A DNA stretch of 64,000 bases from CAMLHP01 sp035759745 (GTDB lineage Bacteria > Gemmatimonadota > Gemmatimonadetes > Gemmatimonadales > GWC2-71-9). The stretch lies in NCBI GenBank assembly GCA_035759745.1, contig DASTUF010000044.1:13657-77656 (forward strand), given 5' to 3'. Both the position numbers and the translations under genes were made by a program. The stretch's first letter is position 1. Every line of letters starts with the position of its first letter. Positions 50,366-58,931 of this stretch are shown here, one piece after another. The notes under the pieces are model-generated. The model was not told where the DNA came from. It saw only the letters and a list, made by a program, of their open reading frames with translations, and ran no database searches.

Positions 50366-52528
50366 CTAGAACGGCTGCCCCACGGCGAAGTGGAAGGTGA
50401 ACTCGTTCCTGTCTTCCAGCCGGTACGGGGACCGGCCAGGATCCGCCGTCAGCCGACCGTCAGGCTCAACCACGTAGAACTGGCCCTGCTGCAGTCCCAG
50501 CGGGTTGTAGGCAACATCGAACCGGGCCGGCCCCAGGGGCGTGGAAACCCGGATCCCGATGCCCGGCGTGACCCGCAAGTCCACCGCCGTCACGCCCCGC
50601 TGCCACACACCGCCCACGTCCACGAATGCCGCCAGCCGGAGCCGCTCGCTGAACACCGGCGAGGGGATCCGCAGCTCGAGGTTGGCCACCGCCATCGTGT
50701 TGCCCCCGGTGGCGGCGATCTGGACTGTATCGGAATTCAGCGGCAGGCCAAGCGAATCCTGCTGGCGCACATGCTCCCGGCTGGCGTAGTAGACCACCGG
50801 CCCCAGCTGGTTGCGCTGGTAGCCCCGCACGTCATTGGGGCCGCCGCCGTAGAACCGCTGCTCCGGCGGCACGAACTGGACGTCGCTTCCCACGAGCCGC
50901 ACCGGCGAGAAGGTCATCCCGCCCCGCACCCGCCAGCTCAGTACCACGTCGCGCAGGATCGGGCGATACCAGGCGTAGTCGGCCAGCACCTTGGTGAACT
51001 GCTGCTCCGACGACGACCCTATGTAGCGCGACGCGACAGTGACTTCGGCGGTGGCGACGTATCCGCGGGTGGGATCGACCGGGTTGTTGGCCCGGGGGAT
51101 CGTGGCGGTGGCGCTGAGCGACGCCAGCCGCTGGGTCCGGCTCAGGAACGCGACGTCTACCGGCTCGCAGCTGTTGAAGAAGACGCAGAAGCTGAAGGGC
51201 GACGCCACCGTCTGGCCGAACAGCAGCGTGTAGGTCAGCGCCACAGGGAGCCGGCGCACCGGGGTCTCGCGGGTGATGCCGACGCTGGCGCCGATCTCGC
51301 GCCGGCGATACACCTTGAACTCCGATCGCCGCTCCACGAACCCGGTCATCACCAGGGTATTGTTGGGCGACAGGAAGGCCGGCCGCCGCAACGCCGTCGT
51401 GACACCGTAGTTCAGCAGGCTCGAGCCGATGGTGTCGTCCGCGATGGGACTGCAGAGGCTCTCCTCCATTCCCCAGTCGAGCGGGCTGCCCACGCCCACC
51501 TTGGACACCCGGCCGGTGATGTCGAGGATCCGGCCCGCCCCGGCGAAGTCGCGGAAGGTGATGCCGGCGCTCCCGCGGAGGCAGTCGTTGCTGCCGTACC
51601 CCACGCTGGTGCGGGCCCGCCTGGGAGGACTCTCGGTGACCTGCACCCGGAGCGGCACCTGGTCGTCGCCCGGCACGAAGCGGGCGGTGTCGAGCTGCAC
51701 CGACGCCAGCCGGAAGAGGTTGGCGCCGTACAGGTTTCGCTGGCTTTGGAAGAGGTCGTTCTCGGAATACCACTCGCCCGGGCGCGCCGTGATCAGGCTG
51801 ACCACGGTGGAAGGATCCACCCGCTCCTCCCCTTCCACCACCACGCTGCCGATCCTGGCCCGTACACCCGGAATGGCATCCAGCGTGACGCGGGCCTCGA
51901 GTTCGGAGGTCCGCACCACGTAGCCCACCAGCACGTCGGCCGAGGGGTAGCCCCGGTTGCGGAGGCGCTGGGCGATGGTGTCGGCCGATGCCTGCATCGC
52001 CGCGCGGTTGAAGACGTCGCCCTCGACCAGCGGGAGGTCCACCTCGAGATCTTCGCGGACCTCGGGCACCAGGCTGTCGAGCCCGGTCACGGTGATTTGC
52101 CGGACCCGGATCGGCTCGCCTTCGGTGATATTGAAGGTGATGAAGACATCCTCGGCGGTGCGCTCGACCAGCGTATCCACCTGCACCGAGGGAAACCCGC
52201 TCCGCTTGTACAGAACCTCGAGCCGGAGAACGTCCTGCTCGAAGTCGCGCTGGTTGAAGTAGCGCTTCGCACCCAGGCCGATCCAGCGCAGCAGCCCCGA
52301 AGTGGCAAAGAGCGCCGACTTGGTGGTCTCGATGCTGGCTTCGAGCAGCTGGGAGGAGATGTTGTCGTTGCCGGAGAAGGACAGCTGGCGCACCACGAGG
52401 GCGTCGGTGCGCGCCTGCGCGGACGCGACCGTGGGCAGGGCGGCCTGGAGCATGCAGGCCAGCACCAGTGCCGCGCCGCAGATCTGAGGCGCCCGTCCCC
52501 GAGGCAACTGTCCAAAAAGCAAACGCAT
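50366..52528 (-). CDS. Omp85-family outer-membrane protein (TamA-like)
   Basis: This 720-residue protein has a signal peptide cleaved near TVASAQA, POTRA-type domains from about 42 to 330, and a 16-strand surface-antigen barrel. The barrel contains the conserved FYGGGPNDVRGYQRNQLGP loop (VRGY in place of VRGF). Pairing with tamB makes TamA the best call, though BamA-like members share the fold. ATG 52528 is chosen because it precedes the signal peptide. A TTGACA box at 52616-52621 (minus strand) with a weak CAAACT 17 bp on may be its promoter. Confidence 0.9.
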   Translation of the reverse strand: MRLLFGQLPRGRAPQICGAALVLACMLQAALPTVASAQARTDALVVRQLSFSGNDNISSQLLEASIETTKSALFATSGLLRWIGLGAKRYFNQRDFEQDVLRLEVLYKRSGFPSVQVDTLVERTAEDVFITFNITEGEPIRVRQITVTGLDSLVPEVREDLEVDLPLVEGDVFNRAAMQASADTIAQRLRNRGYPSADVLVGYVVRTSELEARVTLDAIPGVRARIGSVVVEGEERVDPSTVVSLITARPGEWYSENDLFQSQRNLYGANLFRLASVQLDTARFVPGDDQVPLRVQVTESPPRRARTSVGYGSNDCLRGSAGITFRDFAGAGRILDITGRVSKVGVGSPLDWGMEESLCSPIADDTIGSSLLNYGVTTALRRPAFLSPNNTLVMTGFVERRSEFKVYRRREIGASVGITRETPVRRLPVALTYTLLFGQTVASPFSFCVFFNSCEPVDVAFLSRTQRLASLSATATIPRANNPVDPTRGYVATAEVTVASRYIGSSSEQQFTKVLADYAWYRPILRDVVLSWRVRGGMTFSPVRLVGSDVQFVPPEQRFYGGGPNDVRGYQRNQLGPVVYYASREHVRQQDSLGLPLNSDTVQIAATGGNTMAVANLELRIPSPVFSERLRLAAFVDVGGVWQRGVTAVDLRVTPGIGIRVSTPLGPARFDVAYNPLGLQQGQFYVVEPDGRLTADPGRSPYRLEDRNEFTFHFAVGQPF

Positions 52529-52592
52529 CACGCTCCCCGCGGCGCGCTGACCGCCCCGCGAACCCTCGTTGACGAGCCGTTCTAAGGTCCGT

Positions 52593-52621
52593 AGTTTGAG
52601 CACCTTACGCCTTACTGTCAA
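52593..52621 (-). promoter_or_regulatory. Possible sigma-70-type promoter for the tamA operon
   Basis: On the minus strand TTGACA (52621-52616) is followed after 17 bp by CAAACT (52598-52593). The -35 is perfect and the -10 is weak. It lies in the 111-bp divergent region between tamA and oppA, 65 bp before the tamA ATG. Confidence 0.35.
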
Positions 52622-52639
52622 CTTTTTGACGAGTCCGCC

Positions 52640-54169
52640 ATGCGCCGTCTTGCAATTCTGCTGGTTCTGGTCGCCGCCTGCGCCGATGCCGGCCGGGATT
52701 CGGGGACACTTCGATATTACCTGACCGCAGACCCGGTCACCCTCGACCCGGCGCTTTCGACCGACGTGCAGTCGGGCGAGATGATCACCATGCTCTTCGA
52801 CAACCTCGTGCGGTTCGACGTGGATGCGAAACTGGTGCCCGGGGTTGCGACCCGCTGGGAGGTGGACTCGACCGCTTCGGTGTACACCTTTCACCTCAGG
52901 TCCGGTGTCACTTTCCATGATGGCCGGCCCCTGACTGCGAAAGACGTCGAGGCTTCGATTCTCCGGGCCCTCGCGCCGGGATCTCGCGGGCGGCACTGGC
53001 CACTCCAGCCGATCCAGGGCGCGCTCGACTACGCCGAGGGCCGCGCCGACGGCATCAGCGGCCTGGTGGTCCCCGACGATTCCACCGTGGTGTTCACCCT
53101 GCGCGAACCGCTCAACATCTTCCCCAAGTTCCTCGCCATGCCGGTGGCGGCCATCGTGCCCACGCCCGCCGGCGCCGACTTTTCCGGCAATCCGGTCGGC
53201 AGTGGCCCCTGGAAGTTCGTGAGCTGGCAGCACGACAACTCGCTGCTCTTCGCCGCCAACGACTCCTACTGGGGGGGCCGCCCCGAGAGCGACTCGATCC
53301 GGGTGCGGATCATCCCCGAGGCCTCGACCCAGGCCGCCGAGTTCGAGACCGGCCAGTTGAGCGTGGTGGAGATTCCCTTCAGCGAGACTCAGCGCTGGGA
53401 GCAGGAGCACGGCGACCTGCTGCAGCGCCGCGCCGCCATCAGGGACTTCTACATAGCCATCAACACGACGAGGGGGCCGCTGGCCGACGTCCGGGTGCGC
53501 CGGGCCCTCAACCACGCCGTCAATGTCGAAACCATTCTCGGCACCATCATGGCCGGACGGGGCGTGCGCGCCGCCGGTGCCATTCCGCCCGGCGTGAGCG
53601 GCCACGATCCCTCCCGCAAGCCCTACAGGTACGATCCGGAGCGGGCGAAGGAGTTGCTGGCCGAGGCCGGCTATCCCAACGGGTTCCCACTCCAGCTCTG
53701 GCGCTCGCAGCGCACCGAGATTGCCCGCGTGTCCCAGGCGGTGCAGCAGGCGCTCGGCGCGGTGGGCATCACGGTGGAGATCCTCGAGCGCGACGCCACC
53801 AGCGTCCGCGCCGCGGTCCGGAACGGCGAAACCGACCTCTACATCGGCGACTGGTATGCCGACTACCCCGATCCCGAGAACTTCACCTGGCCGCTCTTCC
53901 ACTCGCGGAATCACGGCCCGGGCGGCAACTACGCCTTCCTTTCTGATCCCGCGCTCGATGCGATGATCGTCGAGCTGCGCACCACCGCCGACGAAGCGCG
54001 AAAGGAAGAACTTGCCCGTCAGGTGGATGCCCGCGTGTTCGAGCTGGCGCCCTGGATCTTCCTCTGGTTCCCGGAGGACATGTGGGCCACCCAGCCGGAT
54101 CTCAGCGGCTGGCGGATTCCCGCCGTGTTCACCGGACAGCGCTGGACCGAGGCGGTCGTTTCCCGGTGA
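52640..54169 (+). CDS. Oligopeptide/dipeptide ABC transporter binding lipoprotein (OppA/DppA type)
   Basis: This 509-residue family 5 solute-binding protein has a lipoprotein signal (ILLVLVAAC, lipid-modified Cys at about 14). The body contains DPVTLDPALSTD, LVRFDVDAKLVPGVATRWE, VTFHDGRPLTAKDV and YYADYPDPENFTWPLF-like segments typical of OppA/DppA. It captures peptides or similar ligands for the OppB permease, whose GTG overlaps its stop. The anchored form fits a diderm inner membrane or outer-leaflet lipoprotein. Confidence 0.9.
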   Translation: MRRLAILLVLVAACADAGRDSGTLRYYLTADPVTLDPALSTDVQSGEMITMLFDNLVRFDVDAKLVPGVATRWEVDSTASVYTFHLRSGVTFHDGRPLTAKDVEASILRALAPGSRGRHWPLQPIQGALDYAEGRADGISGLVVPDDSTVVFTLREPLNIFPKFLAMPVAAIVPTPAGADFSGNPVGSGPWKFVSWQHDNSLLFAANDSYWGGRPESDSIRVRIIPEASTQAAEFETGQLSVVEIPFSETQRWEQEHGDLLQRRAAIRDFYIAINTTRGPLADVRVRRALNHAVNVETILGTIMAGRGVRAAGAIPPGVSGHDPSRKPYRYDPERAKELLAEAGYPNGFPLQLWRSQRTEIARVSQAVQQALGAVGITVEILERDATSVRAAVRNGETDLYIGDWYADYPDPENFTWPLFHSRNHGPGGNYAFLSDPALDAMIVELRTTADEARKEELARQVDARVFELAPWIFLWFPEDMWATQPDLSGWRIPAVFTGQRWTEAVVSR

Positions 54170-55086
54170 AGAGCTTCATCGCGGTGCGGCTGGCGCTGAT
54201 GGTGCCCACCCTGCTGGGTGTCCTCATCGTGACCTTCCTGCTCTTGTATGTAGCGCCGGGTGATCCGGTCCAGGCCATGATCGGCGAGCGCGCCGACCAG
54301 GCCACCATCGATCGGCTCCGCGCCGAGCTGCGGCTGGACGACCCGCTGCCGGTGCAGTTCGGTCGCTACGTCTCCAGTGTCGTCCAGGGCGACCTCGGCA
54401 CCAGCTACATCACCGGGCGGCCCATCGCCGACGACCTCATGGACCGCTTCCCCGCCACGCTCAAACTCGCGGCCAGCGCCATGCTGTTCGCCGCGTTGTT
54501 CGGCATCTCCATCGGGATCTACAGCGCGTGGCGGCCGGGGTCGTGGGGCGACCGGATCTCGGCACTGATCGCCTACGCCGGCGTGTCGTTTCCGGTTTAC
54601 TGGGTGGGGCTGCTGCTGATCCTGATGTTCGCCGTGACGCTGCGGTGGTTTCCCGCCTCCGGCTACGGCGGATTCGCCTTCCTGGTGTTGCCCGCCATCA
54701 CCCTCGGCATGCGCTCGGTGGCGTTCCTGTCGCGCATGACCCGCGCGGCGATGCAGGACGTGCTGCGCAGCGACTTCGTGCGCACCGCCCGCGCCAAGGG
54801 CCTGGGCGAGATGCCGGTGGTGCTCTCCCACGGGCTCCGCAACGCGCTGATTCCCATCGTGACCGTGCTCGGACTCGATTTCGGCAGTTACCTTACCGGA
54901 TCCATCCTCACCGAAACGATCTTCAGCTGGCCCGGCGTGGGGCGCTATGTGCTCACCGCCATCGAGAAGCGGGACCTCCCCGCGGTGCAGGGCAGCATCC
55001 TGTTCCTGAGTTTCGTGTTTGTCCTCGTGAACCTGGTGACCGATCTCGTCTATGCGAAAGTGGACCCACGTGTGGCGTATGACTGA
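54166..55086 (+). CDS. Oligopeptide/dipeptide ABC transporter permease, OppB/DppB type
   Basis: This 306-residue inner-membrane permease starts with SFIAVRLALMVPTLLGVLIV and the OppB element VAPGDPVQAMIGERADQATI. The coupling-helix segment RTARAKGLGEMPVVLSHGLRN contacts the ATPase. Six membrane spans are expected. GTG 54166 overlaps the oppA stop. Its permease partner (OppC) maps 38 kb away at 14753. The next gene starts inside its last codons. Confidence 0.92.
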   Translation: MKSFIAVRLALMVPTLLGVLIVTFLLLYVAPGDPVQAMIGERADQATIDRLRAELRLDDPLPVQFGRYVSSVVQGDLGTSYITGRPIADDLMDRFPATLKLAASAMLFAALFGISIGIYSAWRPGSWGDRISALIAYAGVSFPVYWVGLLLILMFAVTLRWFPASGYGGFAFLVLPAITLGMRSVAFLSRMTRAAMQDVLRSDFVRTARAKGLGEMPVVLSHGLRNALIPIVTVLGLDFGSYLTGSILTETIFSWPGVGRYVLTAIEKRDLPAVQGSILFLSFVFVLVNLVTDLVYAKVDPRVAYD

Positions 55087-56602
55087 AACCAGTGGGAAGT
55101 GGGAAGTGGGAATTGGGAAGGGATTTCTGGCGGGGCTTGTTGCGATTGCCTTCCTGCTGCTTCCCACCCCAGCTGCTGCTCAATCGCTCTCGCAGCGCAT
55201 GGATGCGCTGCTGGACCGCCCGCCGTTTCAGTCGGCGTTGTGGGGCGTGGCAGTGGTGGATGAGAACGGCAGGATGATCTACGGCCGCAACGCGGACCGG
55301 ATGTTCGTGCCCGCCAGCAACACCAAGCTGGTGGTGACCACGGTAGCGGCGTCGCTGCTGCCGCCCGACTTCACCGTGAAGACCAGCCTGTACGGCACCG
55401 GCCCGGTGGTGGACGGCGTGCTCCAGGGCGACCTGGTGCTCTACGGCCGGGGCGATCCCGCATTCGGGGTCCGCTGCTACGCCATCGACACCACCAGCAC
55501 CGATGCCTGTGATCGCGACCCCGCAGAACACCTTCGCGAACTGGTCGCGGGGCTCAAGACCCGCGGTATCACATCCATCACCGGTGCGGTGGTGGGCGAC
55601 GGCAGCTACTTCGAGCCGCAGATCCTCCATCCCGGCTGGGATCTCTTCGATACCTACTGGTGGTATGCCGCGCCGGTGACCGGCCTGGCGCTCAACGACA
55701 ACAGCGTGGACATCCACTGGGAACCGGGCGAAACGGTAGGCGCACCGGCGAAGATTTCCCTCTGGCCCGAGTACCACGGGCTGCGGTTCGAGAATCGCAC
55801 CCGCACCGCGCCGCGGGGCGGCGTCACCGACGTGGACAATCGCATGTGGCGCACGCCGGGGACTTTCGATGCGTGGGCTGAGGGGACGGTGGCGCTGGGC
55901 CACCGTGGGGGCACCGACTACTTCGCCATGTCGGACCCCAACCTCTTCGCGGCACATGGCCTCCGCGCGATCCTCGCGGAGGAGGGCATCTCCGTGGGCG
56001 GTGAGACCAGCTCCACCACCGACTCGCTGGCTTACGCTGCGGCGCGGCGCTCGGCACCGCTGGCCGAGGTCACCAGCCGCCCGCTCAAGGACTGGATCTT
56101 CCCGATTCTCAACACCAGCCAGAATCTCTACGCCGAAATGCTGCTGAAGCAGGTGGGGCGGCAGTTCGGTGGAGAGGGCAGCTGGGAGAGGGGCATCGAT
56201 GTCGAGCGTCGCTTCCTCATCGATTCGATGGGCGTGGATTCGATGCAGTTCGCGCTGAAGGACGGCTCCGGCCTGGCGGCCGACAACCTGGTGAGTCCGC
56301 TGGCCTTCACCCAGATCCTGCGGTTCATCCGCCGGCACCCCCACTATGAAGCCTGGGCCGCGGGGCTGCCGCGGAGCGGGCAGCGTGGCTCGCTGCGCTC
56401 ACGCTTTGTCGGCACTGAGCTGGAGGGGAAGGTCTCCGCCAAGACCGGCAGCATTTCGCGGGTGCACACCCTCTCGGGCTACATCGACCGCGGCAACGGG
56501 AAGTACTGGACCTTCTCGGTGATGGCAAACCACCATGCGCGACCGAGCCGCGAAGTGCTGGCGAGGATCGACGAGGTAGTGAAGCTGGTCGCGGGCGAGT
56601 GA
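55079..56602 (+). CDS. dacB: D-alanyl-D-alanine carboxypeptidase/endopeptidase (PBP4, DacB type)
   Basis: This 507-residue peptidase S13 enzyme has the active-site SNTK (Ser80-Lys83), the second motif SQN in NTSQNLYAE, and the third KTG in SAKTGSI. It trims peptidoglycan stem peptides in the periplasm. ATG 55079 overlaps oppB by 8 bp. The signal peptide (FLAGLVAIAFLLLPTPAAAQ) begins only after about 15 residues encoded by a GGGAAGT heptad array (TSGKWEVGIGKG). No other start codon between the array and the signal peptide restores a normal n-region. The 3' end opens into another heptad hairpin. Confidence 0.92.
   Translation: MTETSGKWEVGIGKGFLAGLVAIAFLLLPTPAAAQSLSQRMDALLDRPPFQSALWGVAVVDENGRMIYGRNADRMFVPASNTKLVVTTVAASLLPPDFTVKTSLYGTGPVVDGVLQGDLVLYGRGDPAFGVRCYAIDTTSTDACDRDPAEHLRELVAGLKTRGITSITGAVVGDGSYFEPQILHPGWDLFDTYWWYAAPVTGLALNDNSVDIHWEPGETVGAPAKISLWPEYHGLRFENRTRTAPRGGVTDVDNRMWRTPGTFDAWAEGTVALGHRGGTDYFAMSDPNLFAAHGLRAILAEEGISVGGETSSTTDSLAYAAARRSAPLAEVTSRPLKDWIFPILNTSQNLYAEMLLKQVGRQFGGEGSWERGIDVERRFLIDSMGVDSMQFALKDGSGLAADNLVSPLAFTQILRFIRRHPHYEAWAAGLPRSGQRGSLRSRFVGTELEGKVSAKTGSISRVHTLSGYIDRGNGKYWTFSVMANHHARPSREVLARIDEVVKLVAGE
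55091..55122. repeat. In-frame GGGAAGT heptad array at the dacB N-terminus
   Basis: Four heptads (gggaagtgggaagtgggaat and on) lie within the coding sequence, between the ATG and the signal-peptide core. The opposite arm seen at the other loci of this family is absent here. Confidence 0.75.
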
Positions 56603-56686
56603 CAAGTGGGGAGTGGGGAGTGGGGAGTGGGAGGTAATGATCATTCCACCCACTCCCCACTTCCCACTTCCCACTAGCTACTTGTC
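56601..56686. terminator. Heptad-repeat hairpin between convergent dacB and FNR genes
   Basis: The outermost arms gacaagt (56601-56607) and acttgtc (56680-56686) pair and include parts of both stop codons. Inside are forward heptads gtggggagtggggagtgggg (about 56607-56632) and the reverse arm cccactccccacttcccact (about 56649-56674). A central palindrome, aatgatcatt (56636-56645), sits at the tip. It is probably a bidirectional terminator. Confidence 0.75.
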
Positions 56687-57703
56687 AAAGATGGCCAGAT
56701 TGCTCGAATGCCCCGGGTTTACTTTGGCTTTCGGATTGATGTAGTGCACCGCATTGTTCACCGCGATGCACGCCTCCGACACGCCGGTGGCGATCAGCTT
56801 GAGCTTGCCCGCATATGACGTGATGTCGCCCGCGGCGTAGATGCCCGGCACGTTGGTCTGCATCTCCGACGTGACCTTGATGTCGGCCTTGTCGGTGTCG
56901 AGCCCCCACGCGTTGATAGCGCCGAGGTCGGAGTGGAACCCCAGCTGGGGAATCACGATCTCCATCGGCAGCCGGACGGTCTCCTTCGTCTTCGTGTTGA
57001 CCAGCGTCACCGCCTCGATCGACTCCTGACCGTGGATCTCACCCACCTCGGTGAACACCCGCACTTCGCAGGCTCCCCGCTCGGCGTGTTCCATCACCTG
57101 CTTCACGGTGGCGGCGTGGCCCCGGAACTGGTCGCGCCGGTGCACCAGAGTGATGCTCTGGGCGATGCCCATGAGGTTGAGGGTCCAGTCGAGCGCGGAA
57201 TCGCCTCCGCCCACGATCAGCACCCGCCGCCCGCCGAAGAGCTTCGGCTCCAGCACCTTGTCGTAAAGCCCCTTCCCTTCCCACGCTTCGGCCGCCGCCA
57301 CCGGCAGCTTTCTCGGCTCGAACGCGCCGATGCCCGCGGCAATCAGCACTGTCTTCGTGGGATAGTCGCCGTCGCTGGTCTCGAGGATGAAGTGACCAAT
57401 GCCGCCGTCCGGATCTTCGACCCGGCTGAGCCCGGTGACGGTCTCGCCCAGTCTGATATCGCAGCCGAACTGGAGCGCCTGGGCCGACATGTCGCGCACC
57501 AGGTCCTTGGCCAGCACCTTGGGAAAGCCCGCGACGTCGTAGATGTACTTTTCGGGATAGAGCGCCATCAACTGGCCGCCCAGCGCCGGGAGCGCGTCGA
57601 CGATGCGCGCGCTGGCGCCCCGCATGCCCGCGTAGAAGGCGCCGAACAGCCCGGTGGGGCCGCCGCCGATGATCGTGATGTCCGTCAGTGAGTGTGTCGT
57701 CAT
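56678..57703 (-). CDS. Ferredoxin/flavodoxin-NADP+ reductase, thioredoxin-reductase-like
   Basis: This 341-residue flavoprotein has the FAD-binding IIGGGPTGLFGAFYAGMRG. The NADPH-binding segment is RVLIVGGGDSALDWTLNL, and YAAGDITSYAGKLKLIATG closes the FAD site. The CxxC of thioredoxin reductase is missing, which together with the length places it in the YumC/Chlorobium-type ferredoxin-NADP reductase group. It passes electrons between NADPH and ferredoxin. ATG 57703 is chosen. A divergent dyad lies just upstream. Confidence 0.92.
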   Translation of the reverse strand: MTTHSLTDITIIGGGPTGLFGAFYAGMRGASARIVDALPALGGQLMALYPEKYIYDVAGFPKVLAKDLVRDMSAQALQFGCDIRLGETVTGLSRVEDPDGGIGHFILETSDGDYPTKTVLIAAGIGAFEPRKLPVAAAEAWEGKGLYDKVLEPKLFGGRRVLIVGGGDSALDWTLNLMGIAQSITLVHRRDQFRGHAATVKQVMEHAERGACEVRVFTEVGEIHGQESIEAVTLVNTKTKETVRLPMEIVIPQLGFHSDLGAINAWGLDTDKADIKVTSEMQTNVPGIYAAGDITSYAGKLKLIATGVSEACIAVNNAVHYINPKAKVNPGHSSNLAIFDK

Positions 57704-57713
57704 GTATGGGGCC

Positions 57714-57734
57714 GAATATAATCGGCGTATATTC
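57714..57734. promoter_or_regulatory. Perfect dyad with TATAAT in a divergent promoter
   Basis: Gaatata and tatattc form a perfect 7-7-7 inverted repeat inside the 37-bp gap between divergent genes. The plus-strand arm includes TATAAT (57717-57722), and the minus strand has similar A/T boxes. It could be an operator overlapping both -10 regions. Confidence 0.5.
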
Positions 57735-57740
57735 TTGCTG

Positions 57741-58931
57741 ATGCCTGGAAATGGCGGGACTTCGTCAGCGGGGGCTTTGCCCAGCGGGACTGTGTCAGCG
57801 GGAGGTCCCGCTGGCGTAGCCCCGCTTTCCCGCTGGAGAGGCCGCCAGGCCTCGCTCCGCTTTGCACTCCTGACCATCCTCCTCACCGCAACCCCTGCCT
57901 GCGCCTCCCTCGGCCAGGCCATCGCCGATGCCATGCGCGAGCGACCTCCAGCTGCGCGCAGCCGAATGACCGTGGCCAGTGATGGCCGGCTCGACTCGCT
58001 AGGCCGGCTGGAGGGAAGCTTCGTGGGCGAGGGCACCGCGCGGGCGGTGCACCTGGTCTCCACCGACACCGCGCTCATCGCCGACCTGGTGCGGCAGTAC
58101 GCCCCCAACATTCGCCGCACCACCGATTTCTGGACCGGCGTCCGCCGGGCCAGCCCCATCCGCATTCCCATCCGCGACGTTGGCGAGCCGGTGGACCAGG
58201 GCGTCCTGCTGGCCCGCACCCATGCCGCATCGCCTGCGGGCAGGAGCGCGGCCGAAGCCACCTCCATCACCATCCGCTCGGGGTACTGCGGTGGCTACGG
58301 GCTCGAGGCCGAACTGATCGTGGAGCCGTCGCGGCACGACGGACCTCCGCTCACCGGACCGGCCGTGGCCAACGTGCGCCCGTCCGGAACCCGCCTGAGT
58401 GACGAATGGCGCGAGCCGTTGCCGGAACCCGATTCGACCCTGGTCTACAACCTGATCGACTGGAGCCGGCGCACCATGGATTCGCTGCTGGCGCGCTCCC
58501 ACCGGTCCATCATCGCCCGGCCAGTGCCCGAGATTCCGGTCATGGTCAACACCCTCGCCGAGCTCGATGCCGCCGAAGTCGCGCCCTATCGCGCCGGCGA
58601 CGGCCGGATTCGCTACGCGGTGTCGCTCCGCGAGCGGCGAGTGGCCGATCGCGACACGCTCATCGCCACCGGCGTCTTCGCCTTCGACGCCACCGGTACC
58701 TGGCGCCAGGTGATCTTCCAGCCGCTGTATCTCGGCTTCGCCCGGGGGCGGCTGGCGGCTCGTGGCGGAGACGACCGGTACTGGCGCCGGCTGGTGGCGG
58801 TGGACGACTTCGCCTTCGACCGCGACAACCTCTGGATGGAGCAGGTCGATGCCCGCACCGGCCGGGTCATCTGGGGCATCATCCAGCCGGCCGACAACGT
58901 GATCGTCGCCGCCGCGGAGATGTGCCCGTGA
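57741..58931 (+). CDS. Hypothetical exported protein
   Basis: This 396-residue protein has the hydrophobic core LRFALLTILLTATPACAS at about residues 38-55, a late signal peptide or lipoprotein-like signal. The mature part is mixed alpha/beta with no motif I recognise; SGYCGGYGLEAEL and RTGRVIWGIIQPADN are the most distinctive segments. The first 35 residues are encoded by a CAGCGGGA repeat, and no other start codon occurs between that repeat and the signal core. The stop overlaps the cobalamin adenosyltransferase start by GTGA. Confidence 0.65.
   Translation: MPGNGGTSSAGALPSGTVSAGGPAGVAPLSRWRGRQASLRFALLTILLTATPACASLGQAIADAMRERPPAARSRMTVASDGRLDSLGRLEGSFVGEGTARAVHLVSTDTALIADLVRQYAPNIRRTTDFWTGVRRASPIRIPIRDVGEPVDQGVLLARTHAASPAGRSAAEATSITIRSGYCGGYGLEAELIVEPSRHDGPPLTGPAVANVRPSGTRLSDEWREPLPEPDSTLVYNLIDWSRRTMDSLLARSHRSIIARPVPEIPVMVNTLAELDAAEVAPYRAGDGRIRYAVSLRERRVADRDTLIATGVFAFDATGTWRQVIFQPLYLGFARGRLAARGGDDRYWRRLVAVDDFAFDRDNLWMEQVDARTGRVIWGIIQPADNVIVAAAEMCP
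57754..57837. repeat. In-frame CAGCGGGA repeat array
   Basis: Units such as gcgggacttcgtcagcgggg and cagcgggactgtgtcagcgg are followed by the reverse-complement forms tcccgctgg, ccccgct and cccgctgg. All lie in the 5' coding part of the gene at 57741. The first 19 bases recur exactly at 61629-61647. Confidence 0.7.

Noticed and set aside
48250..52585. Very long plus-strand frames (716 and 860 codons) opposite tamB and tamA
   Set aside because: They are shadows of the Omp85 and TamB genes. They show no domain motifs and are full of Arg, His, Pro and Gly.
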